Source of the DNA: Actinostola sp. cb2023
Lineage: Eukaryota; Cnidaria; Anthozoa; Actiniaria; Actinostolidae
Direction of reading: 5' to 3'
Assembly (NCBI GenBank): GCA_033675265.1
Contig: JAUJYZ010001002.1
Coordinates: 26,001 to 90,000, forward strand
Length of the DNA stretch: 64,000 bases
How positions within the stretch are numbered: the first letter of the stretch is position 1; every line of letters begins with the position of its first letter. Under the pieces are notes generated by a model, which worked only from the letters and a program-made list of their open reading frames with translations, did no database searches and was not told the DNA's origin. The position numbers and the translations under genes are program-made. Below, piece by piece: positions 49,988 to 64,000 of this stretch.

Positions 49988-50225
49988 GTTGAACCCTCCG
50001 CTAACGGACACCTCGCGTAAGAGGACAAACGCCATAGGTCCTGAACGTTTCTTCCTCCCATAAGCACACGCCTCCCATAAGTGGACACCTCCCATAAGCA
50101 GACATCTCCCATAAGCGGACAACTCCCATAAGCGTACACTTCCCATAAGCGGTCACCTCCCATAAGCGGACACCTCCCATAAGCGGACAACTGCCATAAG
50201 CAGACAAAAACGCTTGGCCCCATGG
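49988..50225. repeat. MITE-end-like sequence with 17-bp tandem expansion
   Basis: It starts agttgaaccctccgctaac, like a pogo-type end, and continues as about nine imperfect units of cccataagcggacacct. It lies just beyond the stop of the 50329-53295 gene. Confidence 0.75.
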
Positions 50226-50328
50226 GTGTCTCCTTATGGGATGTTCCTCTTTATCTGGTCCTATTGACATGTTTGAATATTAAGTTAGTCGAGTAGAGTT
50301 TAGCATGCAATAGTAGGTTTTGCTTGGT

Positions 50329-53295
50329 TTACAGCTTGTATTCTGGTGGATTGGGACCGCCATAGTTGCTTTGACCTTTCTGAAAAGTGGTTGCTCGGGG
50401 CAACGGTACCATCTCTCGAGCGTCGTGGATAATTCCATCGACTTCCTGCCATTGTGGGTTCGTGTAGCTCTCCAATTTATCTCTCCTTAGGATGACAAAA
50501 AGGTGGATGAATGCAATGAAAGAGCGAATGGAATGGGTGAAGGAAAGGAGGGCAAGAATGTATGAATGAAGAAAGGAAGGAAAGATAGTCATTGACTAAA
50601 ATAATAAAACAATATACACCTATTCCTAATATCGTTGTCCTGACCGAAAGCAACAAGCAAGAAGCTGACGACCGCAAAGGACTTTGGGAATCTCCGAATT
50701 AATTTATTTATCCGTGATACTTGAGTAGTTATCCCTACGAGCGTTGAATAGCAATCATTTGGAACTATTCGGCCATTTGAAGATGCATTTTGTCAAAATG
50801 TCTACGGATGAATAAGGAGAAAGTTCCAAAGTCCTTTGCGGTCGTCAGCTTCTTGCTTGTTGCTTTCGGCGGGGACAACGATTTTTGGAATAGGTGTATA
50901 ATAAGAAGCCGAAGGTGAATTACCTTTTCCACTTTTGTATCTTTTTGTGTATGAAGAAAGTACCAATAATCAGGAGTATTGCGAAGATTACACACAGCGC
51001 GACAAATCCGATGGCTGCATAAAGCACTGACAAGATAGAATAAAAACATGACAAGCTATTTTATGTTCGTCACATCTGTGAAGGAATACGTCGTCCTCAT
51101 AGGTATCTTGGGAAGAAAGTATTAAAGGGCAGCGTCCATTAGCCTTAAATACATCCCAAGACTCAACCCACTACCCCCTATCAATGTTCCCTCTACCCTA
51201 GGCCCTACTCCCTTCTCATTGTGCCCTCTACCCCCTATCAATGTTCCCTCTACCCTAGGCCCTACTCCCTTCTCATTGTGCCCTCTACCCCCTATCAATG
51301 TTCCCTCTACCCTAGGCCCTACTCCCTTCTCATTGTGCCCTCTACCCCCTATCAATGTTCCCTCTACCCTAGGCCCTACTCCCTTCTCATTGTGCCCTCT
51401 ACCCCCTATCAATGTTCCCTCTACCCTAGGCCCTACTCCCTTCTCATTGTGCCCTCTACCCCCTATCAATGTTCCCTCTACCCTAGGCCCTACTCCCTTC
51501 TCATTGTGCCCTCTACCCCCTATCAATGTTCCCTCTACCCTAGGCCCTACTCCCTTCTCATTGTGCCCTCTACCCCCTATCAATGTTCCCTCTACCCTAG
51601 GCCCTACTCCCTTCTCATTGTGCCCTCTACCCCCTATCAATGTTCCCTCTACCCTAGGCCCTACTCCCTTCTCATTGTGCCCACTACCCCTTATCAATGT
51701 TCCCTCTGCCCCTCTCATACCAATGTGCCCTTTACCCCCCTCACCTCTCGGTGCTCCCACTACCTAATCCCTTCTCTCATTGCGCCCTCTACCCCCTATC
51801 AATGTTCCCTCTGCCCCTCCCATATCAATGTGCCCTTTACCCCTCTCACCTCTCGGTGCTCCCACTACCTAATCCCTTCTCTCATTGCGCCCTCTACCCC
51901 TCCCCGCTCTCAGTGATCCCTCTTCGCCACCCACTTTCAGTGCGCCCTATCCCCCTTGTCGTATCAGTTGTTGCGCATTGTTCGAAAGTCGAATCGCGTA
52001 TACGTCGGGTGAAACAGAAACAATGGAGAAAAGTTGATTCCCTGATCATTTTGGATTTTCTCGATACATGAGAACTAGCGACCATGCACACCCTGCCAGT
52101 ACATTGCTTAAAACTGCTTTATAACTTACGCGTGTCGTCATCTTCTGCCGTTGTTCCAAACAGAGAATCCGCCAAGGCTGCGACACCTAAAGAATGTTGG
52201 TAGTTGTATGTGATAATCGTATTTACCAAAACGAGAAATTTAATGTAATAAAAATCTACTCTCCCACCCCCCCCCCCCCCCCCCCCCCCCCCCCACAAAA
52301 AAAAAATATATATATATATGAGAGATGTTCGCACAAAAGGGGGCTTAATTCATTTGGGTGTGGCTTCCAATTGATCAAATATTTCATGAATCGAATTTAT
52401 CAAAGGGGTCTAACAACGAAACTCCTTTTTGTGTGATCAGATGAATCGAATTTATCAAAGGGGTCTAACAACGAAACTCCTTTTTGTGTGATCAGATCTC
52501 ATATATATATGATAATAAAAACGTGTGGACAGGGATTGAGCGATCGACGATGCGGTCATGTGTTCATGTCGGCTTATGTGCGCAGGTGTTCATCCAGTCA
52601 TGCGTGGCTGGCGTCATGGTCACGATATGTAGAACGGACTGATGAAAACAACTCGGCACAAATAATAGATATATAGATATATCAACAGTGTAATTTCAAA
52701 CTGGTTCTCATGTTTCAATATGTGGTAACTTAATTTTGTGGTAAGAAATAAACCTGGTTGCTCTTTTGGTTTTCGTGATGAAACTGACTTGTTAATTTCA
52801 GTTGCTCACAGCGCTGAAGTCAACCAACCAAACAGACCACAATATTAATACAAGTATTATTTCTTAGTTCAACATGTACATCCACTGCGAATACTCAAAT
52901 GCCATGTCTAGATCGGTCGGTCGGTCGTTTACCCTTCTCAGGTACATCGCAGTACCTGAGCTATAACTGATGCGGCCCGGCTTCACTAATTGTTGAAAGG
53001 TGGTTCGCTGGTACGATCCAATCTATTCTTTGTTTCATAACGTTAATGTATAACACAAATTCAATATGCTAGCAATAGCAACCTTGGATCCTTTCACCTC
53101 CATGTGTACGGCCTTATTTCTCGCGCGAGTCCAGATTTAGTGTCAAAATGACGTCGCTTGAGACAATCTGTATTTCGCGTGCAGACAATCACATATCCAT
53201 AAAGTCGTCATATATAAACACTTACCTTTTTGCATGAAGATCGCTAGCAAAATACACACTCCGATCACACGGTATAAACTGTTCCCTTTGTACAT
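50329..53295 (-). CDS. Small single-pass membrane protein, family not recognised
   Basis: Four minus-strand exons, 53226-53295, 52130-52186, 50924-51026 and 50329-50485, join in exact phase to 387 nt (128 residues). Residues 1-31 look like a signal peptide (MYKGNSLYR, then VIGVCILLAIFM, then AALA before the likely cleavage). The mature outer part is only about 13 acidic residues (DSLFGTTAEDDDT). A strong membrane segment (AAIGFVALCVIFAILLIIG) is followed by a basic stop-transfer and a tail of about 65 residues. The tail has YTNP (a YxN, Grb2-type site if phosphorylated), NYGG and a C-terminal PPEYKL with a PPxY WW-domain motif. Donors gtaagt, gtaagt and gtaatt and all AG acceptors are present. 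The function is unknown. Exon 1 may also be spliced to the exons at 56-57 kb (acceptor at 53314, phase fits). Confidence 0.7.
50612..50901. mobile_element. MITE family 2, copy B
   Basis: Arms aatatacacctattcctaat and complement with inner aagctgacgaccgcaaagga. It lies in the last intron of the small membrane protein gene. Confidence 0.85.
51172..51700. repeat. 57-bp minisatellite, about nine copies
   Basis: Very uniform units containing cctatcaatgttccctctac and cctaggccctactcccttct, then decaying copies to about 51950. The unit length is 19 codons, so frames stay open on both strands, but the array lies in an intron of the minus-strand gene and is not taken as coding. Confidence 0.95.
52265..52296. 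repeat. Poly-C run
   Basis: About 28-32 consecutive C (G-rich on the minus strand), followed by an A run and (AT)n. Confidence 0.95.
52386..52495. repeat. Exact 55-bp tandem duplication
   Basis: The unit starts atgaatcgaatttatcaaag and ends gtgtgatcag, and the two copies are identical. It is bracketed by inverted AT-rich tracts (tatatatgaga and atctcatatata). Confidence 0.9.
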
Positions 53296-53649
53296 TATTT
53301 CAGTTGGGAAAAGACTGCATAAGATCAGAGCTTCTATATTAATGAACTTTCAAAAAAATGTCCAACTTTGACGGTCAAGTATCGGCCTCAGATGTGACTG
53401 AATGGGATGCGTGCCTATAAACTATTTAAAGAATTTCCTGGTCTTACGTCATCGAGGTAATAACAATTGATACTGAAAGTACCTTAGGTAATACTTACAG
53501 CACTTTCTTTCTCTCTGCTCAACAAAAGTGGATTTGCTAAATTTGGAAGTTGAATGGGATGTCAAACCTCGTCTTAGTATTTAGTTATTTTATCTTACAA
53601 TGTTTTGCTTTTACTGAGAGATATTTGTACTCGATTCATGCAGACAGAA

Positions 53650-54290
53650 CTTTCTTCTCTTCCTCCCTCCTTCCTCCCTCCTTCCTCCCTCCTTCCTTCC
53701 TCCCTCCTTCCTCCCTCCTTCCTTCCTCCCTCCTTTCTCCCTCCTTCCTCCCTCCTCCCTCTCTCCCTCGCTCGCTCCCTCCCTTCCTCCCTCCCTCCCT
53801 CTCTCCCTCGCTCGCTCCCTCCCTTCTTTTCTTCCTCCATTCCTTCCTTCTTTCTTGGTCTCTCCCTTCCCTTCCTCCATCTCTTTATGCACCGTTCCTT
53901 CCTCTCTCCCTTCCGGGAGGCACCTTCCTTTCTGCACCGTTTCCACCTCCCTCCCTTCTCCATTCCCACCTCCCTCCCTTCTCCATTCCCACCTCCCTCC
54001 CTTCTCCATTCCCACCTCCCTCCCTTCTCCATTCCCACCTCCCTCCCTTCTCCATTCCCACCTCCCTCCCTTCTCCATTCCCACCTCCCTCCCTTCTCCA
54101 TTCCCACCATGCTCCCTCCCTTATCCGTTCCCAACCCCCTCCCTCCGTTCTCCGTTCCCACCTTCCTCCCTGCTCCGTTCCGACCTACGTCGCTTCTTCT
54201 CTTCCTCCATCTCTTTCTTCTTTCCTTCCGTGTCTTCCTCCCTCCCTCCCTTCTTCTCTTTCTCCCTTCCTTCTCGCTTTCTTTGTTGTT
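53650..54290. repeat. Polypyrimidine array with 23-bp units
   Basis: Mixed CCTCCCTT repeats; 53942-54112 holds about seven clean units of cccacctccctcccttctcc plus att. Confidence 0.95.
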
Positions 54291-54844
54291 GTCTTTTAGC
54301 AATCTTATTCATAAAGAGAAGAGTACAAGCTAAAATATTAACAACTTTTATTTCATCAATTTCAGCTGGGAACTCTATACTACATACATCTCTTTAGTAA
54401 GCAGTATACAGGTAAAGTAGATGAGAGAGTATATACGTAGCGCATGTTATAAACGTTTGCAGTATGTTTTTGTACAAACAAGAATTAATTGTTAAAACAT
54501 CATTTTGAAAGTGTATTTCCCTCGCAAAGTTCTCACATTTGTCTTGTAAGACTGCGTTCTTTTTGGTCAGCGCAACGTGACGAGAACATGCGCATCGCGG
54601 TCAAATGAGCAAGTGTGGTGCCAAATCCAACGAGCAGCGTATATATTTACGATTAATTTAGCAACTGAAAAAAGAAGACATTTTCTACTGCACTGTGTGA
54701 GGAACTTTTGGCGGCAATCTATTACATGGCATAGATTTTTTAGTCCAGTATACGTATAGTTGTCAACCGTCAACACAGAGATGAATCGTTGCGTTTTCAC
54801 TGAAAGTCTCCTCTTTGGAGCCTCTTCAAAAGTACGTTCTAAAA

Positions 54845-55205
54845 GTGGAGGACTGGGAACGAGTTTTTAGAATTAATCTAATTAAGAAATGAACCCCATC
54901 ACAAGAAAGAGCATATCAGAATTAGTAAGTTTCAGGAGTTTGATAGGGTTTGGATAAGCAGCAACTGAACTGCAGACATTCAAAAACTGCAAAAATTACA
55001 AAGAAATGTATGGACGCTTGTCCCCTGTAACATACATTTCTTTGTAAATTTTGAGATGTTTGGAAAGCTCTTATTCGTTCAATATCTAACTAAACCTATT
55101 ATTGAAACTTTGTAAACTTCCTAATTCTGATATGCTCTTTCTTGTGATCATGATGGGGTTCATTTTAATTAGATTAATTCTTAAAACTTGTTTCCAGTCC
55201 TCCAC
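54845..55205. mobile_element. Foldback MITE
   Basis: Arms gtggaggactgggaacgagt and complement, over 90 bp each, with inner agaaagagcatatcagaatt. Confidence 0.9.
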
Positions 55206-55499
55206 TCGTTTTTGAAATGGCTACTTTAAGTGCAAAAAAAAACATGTCGCGTGCTCAATACTACATAATAAATCCAGCGTATATAGCATTTGTAGTAACA
55301 TTGGTAGGTCGAAGGCGTGTTTGCTATCTTCAATAAAGTCCCCTAAAGATAGAACATATATTAGAATCGGCACAGTGAATGAATCAAAAATATATTATGC
55401 ATATCATTTAGATGGATACATTAGTGTTACTACCATACCGACAAGCCCTCTTTAAAATATCAGACAGACAAACTCGCCGTGCTTTCGTTGATGCCCACA

Positions 55500-55782
55500 T
55501 ACAGCTATTTCAAATAACGTTGATACTGAATAATAGTGTATTCCAAGACCGAAATGCATTATGGGACTCGTGTTTTATTGTCTAAAGTAATATAAATAAT
55601 AATAATTTATTTTATTTTTTGTGTATTCCATCAGAAACCATATACTAGCTCCATATGGCGAACAAATCGCTGTATATTTACTTTTTATTTCAAAATAACG
55701 AGGCCCATAATGCCCTTTGGTCTTGGAATGCACTATTCAGTATGCAGTATTCAGTTTTCAACGTTTTTTTAAATAGCTGTAT
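55500..55782. mobile_element. Foldback MITE
   Basis: Arms tacagctatttcaaataacg and near complement; inner tattccaagaccgaaatgca pairs with the right arm. Confidence 0.85.
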
Positions 55783-56059
55783 ACACATTTAGTAGGTAAA
55801 TTAATCTCTCGAGGGCGACCACCTCTTCCTGGTTTTACAAACTCTGTAACTATAATGAGGGTTTATCATGTAATTTCAAAACTCGTAGGACAAAAAATGA
55901 TTATTATAGCTGGAAAGAGCTCGTTGAAATTAGTAAAAATGTGAAGTTTGGAAAAGATCGCTTCACAAATTGCGAAGATATGAATTTTCAAAAATCGAAA
56001 TTTTACATGAAAATCTTTGGACATTTACGGATAATGTTCGGCGGTTTCGACTCCCATGG

Positions 56060-56130
56060 GGGGTACTCCCCTATAAAGCTATACTACAGCCGGGACGCGC
56101 CAATAAACAGGGTATGGTTGTCACCGGGTT
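56060..56130. repeat. Fragment related to the repeat at 58470-58995
   Basis: Shares ggggggtactcccctata and cagggtatggtt with the longer copy. Confidence 0.5.
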
Positions 56131-56177
56131 TAGTCTACAACAGTCCACACACACTGTCCGACTGTATAATTCTAATA

Positions 56178-57288
56178 CTATTTTAATACGTACCATGATT
56201 CGTTGTTCTCGTATTCGTGATCTTTCGCGGGAAACTTGTTGCCAAAGCGTCTACCAGCTTTAGCTGCCTTATCGTTGTCCTTTTTCTTCGCCCAGTCACG
56301 AGAGTTTGTGTCTAATTCTTCGTAGTGCGGCTGGTCTTCGGCACTTACAGACTTGTTCTGTAGAAGCCAAAAAAATAATTGAAATCAGAAAAATCCTCTG
56401 TACAGAAGGCAAGATGGCGGACCAGTAGATTTTACCACAATCCTTTGCGCGCATGAACCACTACACCTCGTAGAAACTTTATCGAACAGAGAGTTTTGCA
56501 AACGTTAAAATTGGCAAGTTTGAAGCCGTTGCCTGCTTTATTTATGTGAATGCTAACTATAATAAATGAAAAGGTATTTGTATGCGCGCGTCTTTTTGTG
56601 TTGGGATTCCTGTGGTAGAGCGCGCGGATTAATAATTGTTCTATTGGGCTCCCTGTGTTGTTATGCAACGGAACCGAAAAGCTCTACCACAGGAAACCCA
56701 TCAAAAAGCGCGCATACGAATGCCTTTTCTTATTATAATTAACTCAGAAGACATGGTTGGGTTGCCTGTGCTTAAAGAATTAAGTTAAAAAGGAACAACA
56801 AAATACACACATACCTTCGGTTTTTCTTTCCTTTTCGCGTTGACATATTCCTCCTCGCTGGATTCATACTACAATCAAAGTCAAATTACGAAAATGAGAG
56901 GAGAAAAAATTAAAAAAAATGGTTCCCGCACAACCACGCTCTCAAGCCTCCGCCATTTTGAAAATAGTGAAAAGAGAGGGTCCTGGGGACGAGGTTGGTT
57001 CCCGCAAAAATAAGTAAAGTGAGCACAAGTATATAATGCAAGAGACTGGTACTGAGCCTATCAGCCCATAATTGAACGTGAATTGAACGTGAATATTCGA
57101 GAGAGCGCGTAATATGACATTGATCAATGGCGGAAATTGTAGCTTTGGCTCGATCAATTTCCCTCTGCCTCAACAGACCCTGCAGTGACTCTAGATCGCA
57201 TGCAGGATGCGTTAGTGTTCGTTTGTACCTTGTGAGTCTTCTTCTTCGACCTTCTTCTTTCTTGCCTTTCGTCATCGCTGGACTCGTT
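56178..57288 (-). CDS. Partial gene: charged, tyrosine-motif-rich tail (5' end not found)
   Basis: Three minus-strand exons in phase: 57229-57288 (NESSDDERQERRR...), 56815-56868 (YESSEEEYVNAKRK...) and 56194-56357 (NKSVSAEDQPHYEELDTN... to EYENNES). The first two are 60 and 54 bp, phase 0 on both sides, and encode similar acidic-then-basic peptides, as if by exon duplication. YVNA and YENN are YxN sites that could bind Grb2-type SH2 domains if phosphorylated. If the last donor (gtacgt at 56193) is not used, the frame ends at a TAG at 56178-56180. If it is used, the phase fits the exon at 53226-53314 and the protein continues into the small membrane protein. Upstream exons may lie beyond the transposase gene. 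The function is unknown. Confidence 0.5.
56559..56736. mobile_element. Foldback MITE between the tail exons
   Basis: Arms ataataaatgaaaaggtatt and near complement; inner attcctgtggtagag and ctctaccacaggaaac. Confidence 0.85.
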
Positions 57289-57375
57289 CTGTAGCAATGA
57301 AGAAGTTGAAATCGTAGTATTACATCACTTGCTGTAGTATATTTACCGTAGTAACTCAGTTGCTCCTGGGATAAT

Positions 57376-57697
57376 AGATAACAATGACCTAAACCAGGTG
57401 GAGCCCGCGATGCTCACTTTATGCGGTTATCTAATTTGCATATGGCCTATACAAGATGGCGGCTCGAGTCGCGGCTCGATGGTTTTACCTTCCAGTTGCT
57501 ACAAATACTTCATAATTTCGTACTTCTAAACACTGTTCAAAGGTAAACATGTAAATAAATGTCCCTTTTCAATATATTAGTGTAGTTTTATATCCCGTTT
57601 GTGTATCTTAGAATGAGATCACGGCAGAAAGGCTACAGTCATTGTTACTTATGTAATCGCCTGGCGATTCACTAGATAACAATGACCCAAACCAGGT
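57376..57697. repeat. Direct repeat pair upstream of the transposase gene
   Basis: agataacaatgacctaaacc (57376-57399) recurs with one change at 57674-57697. It might be the border of the MULE element, but no clear TIR was seen. Confidence 0.5.
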
Positions 57698-57803
57698 ACG
57701 GGGAAACGTCCGTGAGGGGTAGGGTAGGGTACTAGATTGGTTGAGATAGGGGATGGGTAGTTCGGGAGGAATCGTTCGGGAGGAATTCCCGCGAAAGTCG
57801 ACC

Positions 57804-64000
<6,197 letters not shown>

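Larger units (their letters stand above)
43362..50328. other. Gene-poor region packed with foldback elements
   Basis: No supported exon was found. Named elements are listed separately. Positions 43470-43660 repeat 22131-22345 in reverse, and the rest is AT-rich single-copy-looking sequence. Confidence 0.55.
53315..56177. other. Pyrimidine arrays and foldbacks, no gene seen
   Basis: Long CCTCCCTT tracts (53650-54290), two foldback MITEs and AT-rich sequence. Open frames in the tracts on both strands are low-complexity Ser/Pro/Leu or Glu/Arg/Gly and are rejected. Confidence 0.6.

Noticed and set aside
51122..51916. Open frames over 180 residues on both strands
   Set aside because: They follow from a 57-bp unit lacking stops; the array lies in an intron of the minus-strand gene.
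53550..54397. Ser/Pro/Leu-rich plus-strand and Glu/Arg/Gly-rich minus-strand frames of up to 249 residues
   Set aside because: Low-complexity translation of a polypyrimidine tract.

Overview
The window looks like nuclear DNA from an anthozoan cnidarian, most likely a stony coral or a close relative. This rests on animal-type split genes with short exons and GT-AG introns, AT-rich introns, and a very high density of foldback (MITE-like) elements and minisatellites. It also rests on a type II TNF ligand with a collagen stalk, a RING protein with a C-terminal propeller, and a degraded copy of a nuclease-like ORF family that I remember as repetitive in coral and anemone gene sets. The species cannot be fixed from the sequence. 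All gene models were built by hand from open frames, splice signals and exon phase; nothing was searched.

Layout. 1-1946 (minus): RING/coiled-coil protein whose linker is a coding minisatellite with one in-frame stop, followed by a propeller-like C-terminus that runs off the window. 2320-6418: a composite mobile element with long terminal inverted repeats, a second element nested in its left arm, and a broken nuclease-like gene inside. 6580-7594: a 17-bp satellite array. 8613-11543 (plus): a Tctex1-type dynein light chain gene (DYNLT2B-like) with an RFX X-box about 100 bp upstream of the ATG; its last exon was not found. 11.6-33.7 kb: mostly non-coding, with many MITEs, arrays and LINE/SINE-like tails, and one possible first exon at 27.74 kb. 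34082-43033 (plus): a complete nine-exon ectodysplasin-like TNF ligand of 419 residues. 43.4-50.3 kb: gene-poor and full of foldback elements. 50329-53295 (minus): a four-exon gene for a 128-residue single-pass membrane protein of unknown family. 51.2-54.3 kb: pyrimidine-rich arrays in and beside that gene. 56178-57288 (minus): three exons of a charged, tyrosine-motif-rich tail. 57804-64000 (plus): a large MULE-type transposase gene carrying a DDE transposase, a SWIM zinc finger, a Ulp1-like protease and a PHD-like finger, and running off the right edge.

The genes do not form an operon or an obvious pathway. The DYNLT2B-like gene points to cilia and intraflagellar transport, the EDA-like gene to TNF signalling, and the two minus-strand genes at 50-57 kb to membrane signalling. 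Mobile DNA is the main theme: one near-intact host-like transposase gene, one decayed TIR element, and at least five repeat families that occur twice or more in this window, two of which show internal tandem expansion.
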